Origin: Terfezia claveryi
Lineage: Eukaryota > Ascomycota > Pezizomycetes > Pezizales > Pezizaceae
Direction of reading: 5' to 3'
Assembly: GCA_015179025.1 (NCBI GenBank)
Contig: WHUX01000064.1
Coordinates: 1 to 64,000, forward strand
Length of the DNA stretch: 64,000 nt
Positions within the stretch are counted from its first letter, which is position 1. Each line of letters opens with the position of its first letter. Below are positions 47,808-58,969 of this stretch, one piece after another. The position numbers were made by a program, and so were the translations under genes. Below the pieces are notes generated by a model that saw nothing but the letters and a program-made list of their open reading frames with translations, did not search any database and had not been told where the DNA came from.

Positions 47808-48334
47808 GCGGCGTGGCGGGGGCAGTAGGGGTTATTCTGTACCGATTTCTTTGGCTCGGGAGGCAGGACGTATATATAGCTCGTTGATTCCGTGGTTGTA
47901 CCTGCAAAATAAAACGATGCGAATTCTTCAAATCCGGCCACAAATGCATCAACTATTGCTATCAGCAAGTAAAGAGACCTGGTTCTTGTCTTAATCTAGC
48001 TCTCTAAAAAATTCGCAATACCAGAATCCTAATTCCACGTATACAAACGCCAATTCCCACTAGTTCTATAATACAATCTTGAACTACAAGTCTATCTTAT
48101 TCAGATTCCTCTATGTACTACACAAGGATGTAAATGGCTACCTTCCCGCTGATCTGCTTCTGAAGGATCCTCATATGCAATTAGATCTACCCGATCTAAA
48201 CCAACTACTGAATCTAATGAAGGATATTCTGATACTTTTGTGGTATGCAAATAATAGTAAGTACAGTTCTGTACCTATAATTATTATTCATAATACTAAT
48301 TTAAAATAGTAGGTACTATTACGCAGTAGGTTCC

Positions 48335-48530
48335 AAGATTGAGGCAGAACAAGTTTGATTCAGGCTAGATAGATTTATTTGAAGCTGGCTGGATCGGTTT
48401 GGTTATGGCGGGGTTGGTTTGATTGAGACCGGACAGGTTTAATTGAGGCTGGATGGATTTGGTTTAGCTTGAGTGGGGGGCAGCTTGGGCCGGGTTGCTT
48501 GGGCGGGGTCTGATTTAGGTTTCCATATGT
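48335..48530 (+). repeat. Degenerate G/T-rich tandem repeat
   Basis: Units around gattgaggctggatnggtttg recur about six times with variable spacing between 48335 and 48530. Strong strand asymmetry: G and T dominate the plus strand. Confidence 0.6.
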
Positions 48531-48629
48531 TCTATACTTGTTGAGATTGATTTGTTATTTGATTGTATTTGCCTTACAATCTGTTCTGATTCTGACTGGT
48601 CCAACCATTATATTTCGAATAGTTCATAT

Positions 48630-48905
48630 AAGGTGATTCCGAGCAATTCATATAAGCTCCTGTAAGCTTGTTCCCAATAGCTCGTATAAGGTGGTTCTGA
48701 GCAATTCATACAAGCTCATATAAGATGTTATTTCGGACCCAATGGCTAGGCTGATTCCCAGAAATTCATATAAGCCCAAATGAGCCTGTTCCCAATAGCT
48801 CGGAGAAGCTGATTCCGAGTAATGCATATAAGCTCATACATATAAGCCGGTTCCCAATAGCTCGTATAAGGTGATTCCGAGCAACTCATTATATAAGCTC
48901 AATCC
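48630..48905 (+). repeat. Satellite with 50-65-bp unit
   Basis: About five diverged units contain gattccgagcaattcatata, then agctc, and gttcccaatagctcgtataa. The two half-units are themselves similar, so the unit may have arisen by an older duplication of a roughly 30-bp word. Confidence 0.75.
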
Positions 48906-49044
48906 AGCAACTATTATGCTCACTCTGAGCTTGCTTTCCTCAATGCTGCCACTGTCTATTTTCTTTCAACTGCCATTTTCTGTCTCTGATGATTCCATTG
49001 TCTTCAACTTCTTGTACTGGTTTTGTTCTCTATGATGTTTTAAA

Positions 49045-49140
49045 TTTTTATTAAATGAAATGAAATGAAATTCAAGCAATCATGACCTTAAAGCAAAGAA
49101 CTAACCACTGCTCTACCGTCAGTTTATTTACAAAAATGCT
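49045..49140 (-). repeat. tRNA-related SINE-like sequence
   Basis: On the minus strand, ggtagagcagtggttag resembles a pol III A box in a tRNA D-arm and gattgcttgaatttc a weak B box about 35 bases later. It is followed directly by (atttc)n and A-rich sequence, the arrangement of tRNA-derived SINEs with short-repeat tails. It is too diverged to assign an anticodon. Confidence 0.4.
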
Positions 49141-49149
49141 AGATTATGC

Positions 49150-50400
49150 AGTTGAACGTTTCGCAGCATTTTATTGGCGCTAACATCACAGTTCGACTCA
49201 ACTGCTCCATTGCCCAATGGCTCGACCCTTTAGACAGGTTTTACAACTTTTACGCTAGACATCTCATACCCTGTAGTCTACTTAGAACCCCGTACAGACC
49301 AAAGTGTGAAATAAAGAGGTTTTTAATCAACTACATACCAACTACATACAACATATTATGGTGAATAATAATCATATGTCGTGGAGAACGGAGCTCGTGA
49401 AACGGGCAGCAGGGGGAAGGGTTCCCCACTACGGAAAGTTTGATTTTGGGGTGGGGGTATTAATATTACAAACTGGATCAGGAGTTGTGTAACATACTCC
49501 CCTCTCTACTCTATCCCCATATCCCCTCTTGAGTCATCAGACTTGGAAGCACTATGTGTATACATACATATTCAGCTTGTTGTACCTAAGTATATTATAT
49601 ACCAGTTTGCCTCTCATTTCATGGCTCACCGCTGATTGGGAACAATGCCTGATTGATTCCAGGCTATGCTTTATTAGGATATTCCACAAACTTCCTCTAT
49701 TGATAGAATATCGGATGGAGAGTCACTCGAACTACATACACCCTTCATACAGCCAGTTTACGAGAGCATGCTATGCAGGCGTTTTGGCGTCCGCCCTAGA
49801 GACCACATATAGAGAAATGTAAGAGCGAGCATTGATCATGCATGATACGAAAAGCCTGATAAACCAACATTTGCCCCGTCAGCCAGACAGAGCATTCACC
49901 GGGTGACTGAATATTTTGTGCAAGCTACGACTCAATACCAAGGCAAGTCTTGGATGATGATACCCCTTGTTGACTTGATTAAATCCACTGAAAAAGATAT
50001 CGGAGTTTCAATTTGGTAGAGTAGCTGATTTATGAGTGGGAGGCTTTAATATATAAAAGAAGGAAATAATAAAAAATACTATCCCACAATGTAATCATTA
50101 GAATCATCTCGAAAATCATAAGGCATACATTGGCTACGGCGGGAGGGTGAGTTCGGGGTAATAACCTGCCTGCACAAACTGCGTAGGGAACATTGTAGCG
50201 CCCTAAGCAACTGGGTGCATCCTTTATATTCGCCGACACGAAGTATGGGTTTGGAAAAATGGCCATAACAATATCATGAAGTCGAGTTCCTATTATCTTC
50301 TAGGGTTGCAAAGATATATTGAGTCTGTCTGAGTATCTCCATGACAAGGTTGACGAGGTAAGAAACAACATTAACCCAATATCGGAGTATACAGGAGCTG
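49150..50400. other. Intergenic, no supported gene
   Basis: Only unsupported short frames. Nothing recognisable. Confidence 0.4.
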
Positions 50401-50407
50401 AATGTGT

Positions 50408-50530
50408 CAGCGTGACAAGGTAAAATGATGAAGAGAGGAAAAAGAATGAGAAAGCAAGTAATACATATCAGCCTGACGAAGTAAAATGATGAAAGAGAGG
50501 AAAAGGAGTGAGAAAACAAGTAATACAGGG
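50408..50530 (+). repeat. Two tandem 61-65-bp units
   Basis: Units share aaggtaaaatgatga / aagtaaaatgatgaa, agagaggaaaa and agcaagtaataca/aacaagtaataca. Confidence 0.7.
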
Positions 50531-50630
50531 ACGACACCAGCCTAGTTATAGCCACTCTTGTAGGGTTTGCCGGAGGAATGGGCAACATACGACAGTGGTA
50601 TAAGAACTCCGACACCCGCCAGATCCCCGA

Positions 50631-50975
50631 GGCAGTAAGGCCACCAGAAATACCCGCCCGAAACGTGGTAAGGAGCCACCATGGGTAACACAATTTATAT
50701 CTGCCCCAGCCCCTGGGAACACAATCATAAAGCAAATCCATCAAAAATAAGAAGTCAATGGAAGAAAAGAGAGTGGTAGGAAAAGAAATACTTTCTGAAG
50801 CCTAATAACCGAAGCAGACGGCCATCAGAAACACCCGCCCCGAAACGTGGTAATTGGTAACACTATTTATGTCTCTGGGAACACAGCCATGAAGGAAAGC
50901 CATCAAAAATCAGAAGTTCAATAAGAGGAAAGAGAGGTGGTAGGAAAAGAAATAACTTCTGAAGCCCAATAAGAA
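50631..50975 (+). repeat. Tandem duplication of about 180 bp
   Basis: The first copy starts near 50631 (ggcagtaaggccaccagaa), the second near 50811 (gaagcagacggccatcagaa). Shared blocks include cgaaacgtggtaa, gggaacaca and ggtaggaaaagaaata. The copies differ by substitutions and a 20-bp indel. Confidence 0.8.
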
Positions 50976-51169
50976 GCAAAGCCCAAAAATAATATTTTGC
51001 AACAAAAATAAGAAACCATGTAAGCAATATTTAAGAAAAAATGGTTAAACCTTAATGTAACCAAACTTCAAAAAAGAAAAGAGCCTAGTAGAGAGTGTAT
51101 CAAAAGCAAAATAGAAAAGAACCACAAGAGATTGGAAAGAGGTGTATTGAGAGTGGAGTATTATTGTTT

Positions 51170-51297
51170 GGTAGAGGATCCACTATGCTGTGATTGAATC
51201 TGTTTTTTTATCCTAGGATTCAATTAGATTGTCGGTAGAGGACCACCATACCGCAATTGAATCTGGTTTCGCTTCCCAGGATTCAATCAAGCTGGTT
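51170..51297 (-). repeat. Tandem pair of hairpin-forming 63-bp units in the 3' flank
   Basis: Units at 51170-51232 and 51233-51297 each carry attgaatc and, 14-20 bases later, ggattcaat, so each can fold into a hairpin with an 8-9-bp stem. They lie just past the stop codon of the minus-strand gene ending at 51304 and would be in its 3' untranslated region. Confidence 0.65.
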
Positions 51298-51303
51298 CTT
51301 GAT

Positions 51304-53612
51304 TTATACCCTACGTCTATCGTTATAAATACCACTCCAGTTGTAAGATTGGGATCGGTAGGCTTTATAGTCCAAATTTTTCCTACCAGATGCACGTCCG
51401 GGGCCAGGAGTAGGTTTGTAGTAGTTATCAGAGACAATACGCCTCTGTTGAGGTGTGGAGTTTCCGTGCGGGCGTTCAACAGTATGGTTACCCAGGGGGG
51501 GAAAGGGCTCATTGTTTCCCAATTCTGGATTGCCAAATACGTCTCTCGGATGCTGGTTACCGCCCTCCTCACGATCACGACTGGAATTCTGGGCATAGTC
51601 GTGCCTATACTCAGCTCGTTTACCGCGCTGACCAGCAGTTTGAGTTTGTGGCCTAGGTAGTGCCTCTGCAGTTGGCTCGGCTTGCATTAGTAAAGTGTCT
51701 GGGCTTACAGACCTGGAAAGCTTTCTGAGGCCTGTGGCATGCTGAGCATCTAAATCCCTGTCTAATGGGATAGTAGACCTTTGACGGTGGAGAGGCTGGA
51801 GTGGACCCATAGATGAGTCACGTTTCCAAACAGTGAAAACTGGAGTTTCTCTACTAGCTGCATGTGCCAATGGTTGTCTAAAACCAACTCCATCAAAAGT
51901 AGAAGATAATGCAGATAACTTTGCATCTATATCATCCATTGGGTCTTGCTGTGGGTCCTCTTTGGATAGATTCTTAGAGTTTGCATTGAGATTGTTATCT
52001 CTAGTCTTCTGCTCCTCAATCTCTGTCCTGTTCAAGCTGCTTAGCGAAAACGAGGCAGTTCTACCTGGGATGGCACGGCTTGGCTTGGCTTTGGAAACTG
52101 GAGTGGTGACGTGACGGGGTTGAAAAGATAGGCTTTGGGAGAGTCCACCAGCCACATCTTGCTCGGCACAGTTGGCAGTATCACGACGGCCAGCGGCCTT
52201 GGCCAGACCACCGCTTTTGCCCAGCTCACTTGGAGTGGTCAGGTCAATGTTGATTACGGTAGTTTTGCCAACTGGAGTGGGTCGGCTAGGGTCAGCTTCC
52301 ACAGGCTGAGCATTCGGAGAAACTTTCTTTCGCTCAAAGTTGCGCTCGCCTCTAACCCTAGGGACTTCGAGTGCCTCCGGCTCATTCTGGTCGTTCTGTC
52401 GATTCTTTCTACCTAGAGTGGGTCGGCTAGGGCCAGCTTCCACAGGCTGAACATTCGGAGAAACTTTGTTACGCTCGCCTCTAGCCCTAGGAGCTTCCTG
52501 TGGCTTTGGCTCATTCTGGTCGTTCTGTCGATTCTTTCTACCTGGAATGGGTTGGCTAGGGCTAGCTTCTACAGGCTGAACATTCGGAGAAACCTTGTTA
52601 CGCTCGCTTCTAGCCCTAGGAGCTTCGGGTGCCTCCGGCTCATTCTGGCGGACCTGTCGGTTTCGCTTACCAGCTACTGGTTTTCCAGTTGCAGCTTTTG
52701 CTTCACATTTGCCCGCCTCCTCCTCGACATCGCGTGCTTCTTGGAACCAATTGAACCAACTGTTCTGGTCACCAGTATCAGGATTTGGGTGACTAGGCGT
52801 AGCTGTTAGCAGGCCGGTTAAGGGTGCGAATGGACGTAATAGAACCAGCACAAACTTAGCTGCCATCATGGAGATGGCGCTCAAACATGGTCTGAGACCG
52901 ATAAGTGGACTGCTACTATCCTACTGTACGTGTGCTTGTGGATAAGTGGAAGTATGTAACTTACAATACCATCCATTGAACCGCCCGTTCCATGACTTTG
53001 GAATCAATACTCCCTCTTGCTTTCACTAGCCTTTTGTAGCACGAGATATAAAGCTGTTCATCGAGGTTATAATTAATCATGATTGCACTAGGTAATTGTA
53101 GAGTATTTTTTTTTTTTTTTAAAAAAAAAAAAAGGTAATTGTAATCTGAACAGCATTGAAAACTTAGGAGAAGTTGAGGAAGTAAGGAAATCCTCGGTAT
53201 AAACGAAAAATGGGCACTATGATTTACATACCGTGAGCTCGTCGAAAGTCCAACGACTATCAAGCATTTTCTCGATGTAGCCAATCATTTTTTTGGCATG
53301 TCCCCCAAGCATGCCTCGACGGACCCATTTCTCGATCAAGAGAAAGTCTGAGTCATAACGGACTCTGAGCTCGGCCATTTTGAGTAGGGTGTCTCGGCTG
53401 TGAAGAAAGGTTTTCCAAAGGGTCAAAAGGTTGAGGAGTTGTACGGGGGGTAATTGGACGTGCTCGTTATGAGACTGAATGAGGACTGTGATAGAGGGAA
53501 AACTATAGAAAGTGTTCAGTTGAAGTGCTTCCTCGAGGGTGCGTTGTGGGGTGAGAGATGGTAAGTTTGTGTGGTAAGGAGGAGGAGGAAGAAGAGAGGC
53601 TCCTTTTAACAA
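51304..53612 (-). CDS. Repeat-containing hypothetical protein, three or more exons
   Basis: Exons 53612-53232, 53053-52965 and 52912-51304 join in phase with introns of about 178 and 52 bp. The first part is folded-looking (ALQLNTFYSFPSITVLIQSH, LLNLLTLWKTFLHSRDTLLK, KWVRRGMLGGHAKKMIGYIE). Exon 2 reads LYISCYKRLVKARGSIDSKV. The last exon starts with a short hydrophobic piece, then has three to four copies of a roughly 45-residue unit built on GRKNRQNDQNEPEAPEAPRA and ERNKVSPNVQPVEA, and a long polar, probably disordered tail. The frame is open upstream of 53612 without an ATG, so an earlier exon is likely; the first in-frame Met inside exon 1 is at 53378. Family unknown. The acceptor of exon 2 is the least certain junction. 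Confidence 0.65.
53105..53133. repeat. Palindromic T/A homopolymer pair
   Basis: About 15 T followed directly by 13 A inside the first intron of the hypothetical gene. A perfect inverted repeat with no loop; may be prone to slippage or cruciform formation. Confidence 0.8.
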
Positions 53613-53702
53613 TAAACAGGCATAGTATCTTGGTTGCCACAGATAATTATCTGTGTATCAGTAAGTGACTGCTTTATCCCAAGTCCCCCACAGCACTAGG
53701 TA

Positions 53703-53752
53703 GCAACAACAACCAGACTAAGCAACAACAACAACTGCAACAACAATCAGGT
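53703..53752 (+). repeat. (CAA)n-rich microsatellite
   Basis: Interrupted run of caa/aac triplets. On the minus strand it forms a T/G-rich tract upstream of the open frame of the hypothetical gene, within what may be an intron. Confidence 0.7.
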
Positions 53753-53754
53753 GG

Positions 53755-54985
53755 CTTACCAACCTGCTGCCACCAAACCCCACCTAGTCTCAGTACTACC
53801 CCCACCCTACGTATTTTGGGGTGTTGGATGAGCTTCTACAAAGACCACGTGATAGACTGCTATGGATCGCAGGGAGCACCAAATGCATCACCGCGGTTCA
53901 TTAACGTTCTTACTAGGCTGCAAGACGAACGGCTGCTTGTAAGGGGTACTGGGTAAGTGCTGCCCTATGCCAGCATTACTAGGTCATGATTCAATTGTTC
54001 ATATCTCTAAGTCACGTCGAGCCATTATCAGCACCGTTTAGCGACGCATGTTTACATGTCCCAGCAGCAATTGAATGATAGGATGATAGGACTCAAAGAA
54101 CAACTCAGCACAGGTCTTTACTACCTACGTAAGTACGGTTGTAGGTAATCGAATTCCCTCACGAGTTCGAGACGCTGAAACCAAGGTTACCCAAGGTGCA
54201 TACGCGAGAACAGTAACAGTGATGGGCATTGAATTGCCACAACTACGGGTTGACTTCTGCAAAATCATCATACATAACGTGCTTGAAAGTGACATCACGT
54301 TCGAGTGCCCACGGTTTGGACGGGCTCTTGGGTAACAAGAACACATGGGTCGAGTTGGACAAGCCGGAGTGGAGAAGGAAGGGTAGGCCTTTGGGGCGAC
54401 AGAAACGTTTTTCGGATACCTGTTCAGCGAGTTACATGTACAGCCTTACCTCCTTGCGGATTATCCGACAGGAGTTCCCTTAGTTCACGAGTCCCTTTCT
54501 TATTCTCTTTCAATGTTTGGCTCCAGTCAGGCACCATCACGGTCATCTGACATAGGCCGGTTAACGACAGCACGAGAGGGCCCCTTAGTCTCGATCAGAC
54601 CCTCGTAGAGGGGGCACTTACGACTTTTATCAAGCTATTTGTATCTAGCGCGGACATGGCAGATTAACTTGCCTTGTACCCGGGATTTCAGGTGGCTCAT
54701 CATGGTACCCCAAACGGGACCCCATATGAGTTACTGTGAATTTTTAAAAAAAATTAAGATAAAAATAAAAATAGTATGACAGCATGTAGCAATATATATT
54801 CGCATTATGTGGCAACATAACCTCCAGTTACTTTATCAAAGTCTTCAGTTGATTTCCCAGCGGGAACGAAAGAATTTATACAAATAATAAGTAGTACGGC
54901 ATGTCCTTAATGACTTCTCTAAGGTCACCTATCCATGTCTTACGTTGAACATCTATCCTTGATATACCTTCAAGTTCAGGTTAAA
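53755..54985. other. Intergenic, no supported gene
   Basis: Plus-strand frames at 54229-54550 look weakly coding (for example NKNTWVELDKPEWRRKGRP) and may be a decayed gene fragment, but no family is recognised and the frames overlap. Confidence 0.35.
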
Positions 54986-54992
54986 ACGGCCC

Positions 54993-55524
54993 TCATCGTT
55001 TCCGTTTGCCTGATGCATCCGCAGCGCGTTTCTCTTTTTCGCGGTCAACAAATTCTTTCATTAGACTCTCTAATTCTTCATTCCGGCGGACCAATAGCAA
55101 GACATCTTCCGTGGTAATGGTAGTTCGATTTGCATGACTGTGGAGGCCAGCTTCAAATTAGTATCCGATGTAAGCGAAGAGGCAGGGAACTAAGTACTTT
55201 GCGAATGCCTCCAAATCCTTAGCGACATTTTCTACACCAGGATTAAAGTATTAGCTACTTTTAATACCATCCATAGAGATCTAGAGCACGGATAGTGATA
55301 CCTAACTGAGTCCACACCAGCTCTGTTAGAGAAGCAATGAATGCTTGATTCGCAATCACATCTAGCTCAAGGGTCTCTTCATCAACGATCTTTCCGATGG
55401 TGTGCCATAACGCTGCTTTCAACCGCTAGAGTGAAAACATGCACATCAGAACTACGTCCCAGGAACTGGAGAACTACCCAGGCTCGAGATAGACACATAC
55501 CTCTCGCAGCCCTTCATCAGCCAT
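54993..55524 (-). CDS. MHF1: CENP-S/MHF1 histone-fold protein
   Basis: Four small exons (55524-55501, 55425-55302, 55231-55198, 55137-54993) join in phase across introns of 75, 70 and 60 bp to give 108 residues with no frameshift. The protein reads RLKAALWHTIGKIVDEE, IANQAFIASLTELVWTQ, ENVAKDLEAFA and HANRTTITTEDVLLLVRR, followed by a Lys/Arg-rich tail. This is the CENP-S/MHF1 histone fold, nearly motif for motif with human CENP-S (RLKAA..YTVG, FAKDLE.FARHAKRTTI, LLARR). MHF1 pairs with MHF2/CENP-X at kinetochores and with the FANCM/Mph1 helicase in DNA repair. The second and third introns contain ctaat or actaat branch words. Exons are too short for ORF scanning. It lies head-to-head with PGA2, 254 bp apart. 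Confidence 0.92.
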
Positions 55525-55778
55525 ACTGCAATCGCGGATACCTCTACGTGCACTCCAGCAAGTTGCAGTACCAGTTGATCAATTGACGTTAACGCAAGCT
55601 TGGAGCTAAAGTCGGAGGAAGACGCGTTTTTAGTCTCGGGTCGGTTGCTACCGAAGTAGTTACTGCGTACGGTACAAGCTTGGCATCTGCGGATTCAATG
55701 ACTCTCAGAAGATAATTTTTCCTCCTCACAACTCTTCATCAGCGCTCCTTCAGATCCTAACCTCCTCAATCGAGCACA
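55525..55778. promoter_or_regulatory. Shared upstream region of MHF1 and PGA2
   Basis: 254 bp between the divergent start codons, so both promoters must lie here unless distal. No TATA box is clear. A C/T-rich stretch (about 55722-55770) precedes the PGA2 ATG, as is common at fungal transcription starts. Confidence 0.5.
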
Positions 55779-56159
55779 ATGACGGAATTCATTATTCTCG
55801 GGCGAACGTTTAATGTCTACGAAATTCTTCGCCTCGTCATAATCGTCGGCGCCTACCTCCTCTTCCGACCCTACCTCCTAAAACTCACACAAAAATTCCA
55901 AGAACGAGACCACGCCCGTCCTGTTGCCTCTGGAGAAGAAAGCTCTCCAGCCGCTGTTGGAGACTCAGCAAACGAGTCTACACTCGCCGAAGACGAGGAG
56001 GAGAGTGATGGCGAGGATATGAGCTGGGGCGCGAAAGCCAGGAGGAGAAAGAGGGCGGGGAAGAAGGCAATCAAGCAGTTGATTGACGAGGAGGAGAGGA
56101 GGATAGCAGAAGAAGAAAGCGATGAGGAAATTGCGGAATTTATGGACAAGGACAACTAA
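55779..56159 (+). CDS. PGA2: Pga2-like membrane protein of protein trafficking
   Basis: An intronless 126-residue frame. Residues 13-33 form one transmembrane segment (YEILRLVIIVGAYLLFRPYL). The rest is hydrophilic, very acidic around 70-80 and 110-126, with a basic WGAKARRRKRAGKK block and a helical EEERR segment. Length and layout match yeast Pga2 (129 residues), an ER membrane protein needed for maturation of Gas1 and alkaline phosphatase. The N-terminal FILGRTFNVYEILRL motif is typical of the fungal family. The preferred start is the first ATG, shortly after a pyrimidine-rich leader. Confidence 0.88.
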   Translation: MTEFIILGRTFNVYEILRLVIIVGAYLLFRPYLLKLTQKFQERDHARPVASGEESSPAAVGDSANESTLAEDEEESDGEDMSWGAKARRRKRAGKKAIKQLIDEEERRIAEEESDEEIAEFMDKDN

Positions 56160-56164
56160 GGATG

Positions 56165-58030
56165 GTCAGTGGGGTTCGCTGAGGAGACAGTGGTGCTATA
56201 GAACAGATGCTGCGGTGGAGACTGTGTCTAACGTTGACCTTGAGGGACCACTTTTCTTGTCCCCCGAGTTGTATTTTATGAAATCACATAATTATGAACT
56301 ACAATGCAGGCGCATTCCTAAGCGAAAATCAAAACCATCCCCAGCCAATCAAGCATTACTTGAAACCAAAACTATCCCCAGCCACATTACTTGAAACCGT
56401 AATCAAAACATACTACGTCGGACCACCGACGTGCTCTCATGGTTCATAGAATCTTGCTTGCTTCTTCCTCTCCACTATTATACATATTGATCAAGATATT
56501 AGGATGGGTAGAAGAGCACAAACGACGAGGATATATTAAGGGCAACTCTTTTCCCAAGAAGCAAGGGACTACATCGAACCATCTCAACCATACCTTCCTC
56601 AAACCCTCATAATATCCTGATTTGGAAAATAAAAAGAATGATATGAAGTAGTCTCAATCTGATCCTGATATGAAGGAGTGCAGATTTGATATTAGATTGT
56701 CTATCTCAGGAGCAGCCAAAAGCAAGTCTTCGGAAATTGAAAGAAAAAGAGATATGCGAAAATGGCGAAGTTCTCCAAGATGGAAGGGGAGTGCTTTGTC
56801 TTCTTCAAACTTTTCTCCCCAGATATCTTTCGCAAAAACCGACGCCCCTCCCCTACACACATACTCTGGGTAAACAAAAGCAGATAAAATAATTAGATAG
56901 AGACGAAGAAAAGCATAGAGGAAAAAAATGAGTGTAGTAAATCAAAGGGAGGTGTAAGGGTTAGTGATCGCAGGTACATATATTCCACCACTCATACAAC
57001 TGTCATCAGGCGGTCGTGAAGGTCCAGATAATTGATGGTTTGACGGGCGCAACGCTGACGAGCGGACAAAATGACCCTTCTATTACTGTCAGATCAGGGA
57101 AGGACACTGCTGTATCTCATTGTAAACGTATATCTTGTTTCCTGTAAGGATTCGTGACTCTGCTGTCTTGCTGACGCCCATGGAGATGCGGTTCATCCTC
57201 AAGATGTTAGGCTGGAGTACGCTTTATTCTTTGTCGCCGAGGCCAGAGCCAATTTAGCTCTATCGGATGCCGTGGAAATACGGTTCAGCTTCTTGAGTCT
57301 TTGGGATGAAAGCAAGTTGGTACTCTTAGACGCCGAGGGCCCAGTGTTCCGTCTAGATCAAGAGAATCCTTGATACCTCTACATCGACGTGCGACATTTG
57401 TAGGCTTGAGGGGCTTCCTCTTCATGACTGCTACAACTCCTCTGCTCAGACGTGGAGGCAGAGGATCCGTCGTGCGTGTCTCGTTAGGCCTGGGCTCGAG
57501 CCTGCTTGGAAATGACGAGCCGGCTCTTGCCCAGGCCTACCCAGGCCAGGCATCGAACGTAATTGCTGGGAACTACTTACCTCTATCTTGAGCCTCAGAT
57601 GGTCAACATTGTATAGCTACAGCAGAACACACCACAATGGTTGGCAAAACTAAAGAGCTTGTCAAATCATATCAGACAATTTGTTCTAGCAATTCTATGA
57701 TATTGAACTTGTTTTCCTTTCAATAATAATGTGATAGGCCGATAGTTTGAAGCCAAAGCACCCTATACAGCTTCATATGAGTAAAAGAGCAGCGACTGGT
57801 CATTAGAGAATGCAGGATGGGGGGATGCTGAGGCGACATCGTGATGTGGAATGATTGTAACGTTGCGATGGGGCGTGTGATATGTCTATGCAATATTGCT
57901 CATTTTGATGCTAAAGGGGCAGCCTAACTTCACTATCTTAGGATATTTGTTACGGGAGATAGGCGAAGAAGCCACGTCTGGATAACGATATGCAGACAAC
58001 ATCCTTTTAAACCCAGTAGGTGTATAGCTA
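56165..58030. other. Intergenic with a diverged 90-bp duplication
   Basis: No gene supported. Two diverged tandem units of about 92 bp lie at roughly 57172-57264 and 57265-57360, sharing gacgcccatggagatgcggttca / gatgccgtggaaatacggttca-type and gtcgccgaggccagag / gacgccgagggcccag-type words. A T/C-rich tract and short unsupported frames make up the rest. Confidence 0.45.
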
Positions 58031-58614
58031 TTACAGAGGACTTTCGATACAAGCATATCGTTCGGACCGGGAGAAGTATGCTTGTAACCAATATATGCTT
58101 ATAGCAAGGGGAAATAGGTAACTATTAAATGAAGTTAATTAGCGCTAGGAAATGTTGTGGAATAGGCTTATGGATCCAAGCAGCGCATATAAACAAGAAA
58201 TATCCAAACGAGAGTAGTAGGTGTGGAGGCGGGAATGTCAAGGAGAGGAGGCACCAGAAAGTCAGTGATCCTGCGCTGAACATGCAGACGCCTGCATTGA
58301 ATTTCTAGAATCTCAATACTTTTCTCCTCACGCTGTAGAACATCTTGTAGGTCCCTGATATTGGCTGTAGGTTCAGCTTGAAGAGAAAAGGAGAGTAATC
58401 CTTCAATATGCGCGGGCGCTACCCTGAGGTGTAACCGGTCAAGCTCCGACTATGCCTGATGCTGTTGGACAACCGAAGATTTAGAAGAAAAGGCCATTGT
58501 TTTCACAGTCAGAATGTATACATCATCGGATCACTCGGTCTGATACAAAACGAAGTAAGCTAGGTAATTTGACAGAGAACAGGTGACATAATATCGAGAG
58601 TGCATCATCATTTG

Positions 58615-58735
58615 ACATCTACGACCATAGACTGAAGAAAATGAGGCATCCCGTCCGCTCTGCCATATCTAAGCTTCAGATCGCCAGGCTAGTACTGCAG
58701 TGGGTGACCATGCGGGAATCCCTGGTGTTGTAGAT
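58615..58735 (+). rRNA. 5S ribosomal RNA gene
   Basis: 121 nt from acatctacgaccatag to gttgtagat. Helix I pairs atctac with gtagat; helix II pairs ctgaag with cttcag; loop B/C carries gcatcccgtccgctctgcc, a near-invariant fungal 5S block; the downstream arm has agtactgcagtgggtgacca, in the position of the pol III internal control region. A run of seven T follows, a normal pol III stop. Paired positions are compensated, not simply mutated, so it may be expressed. Dispersed single 5S genes are usual in filamentous ascomycetes; being inside a transposon is not. Confidence 0.85.
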
Positions 58736-58741
58736 TTTTTT
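58735..58741 (+). terminator. Pol III T-run terminator of the 5S gene
   Basis: Seven consecutive T directly at the 3' end of the 5S sequence. Confidence 0.75.
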
Positions 58742-58876
58742 ATTTTCTCACAGCACTTAGCTACAGTATAGTTATACATTATCGGGATGCTGATTACTCG
58801 GTTTGTTATGCGGTTTTCGACGATATTAAGCCTGATACAAAACCAAGGAGCTAATTTGAGAGTGCATCATCATTTG

Positions 58877-58969
58877 GAGGCATCCCGTTCGCTCTGCCAT
58901 ATTGAAGCTTTAGATACGCCGGCTAGTACTGCAGTGGGTGACCACGTAGGAATCCCTGGTGTTGTAGAT
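58877..58969 (+). pseudogene. 5'-truncated 5S rRNA copy
   Basis: Begins at gaggcatcccgttcgctctg and runs to gttgtagat plus a T run. It lacks the first 28 or so nt, so helix I and helix II cannot form. The 80 bp upstream match those of the full copy (gagagtgcatcatcatttg in both), so the pair arose by tandem duplication of a unit of about 240-260 bp followed by deletion. Confidence 0.85.

Noticed and set aside
48600..48905. Possible CRISPR-like repeat array
   Set aside because: Units are diverged, contiguous and lack unique spacers; the setting is a fungal chromosome.
54229..54550. Overlapping plus-strand frames that look weakly coding
   Set aside because: No single frame holds together and no family was recognised, so it is listed only as possible gene debris.
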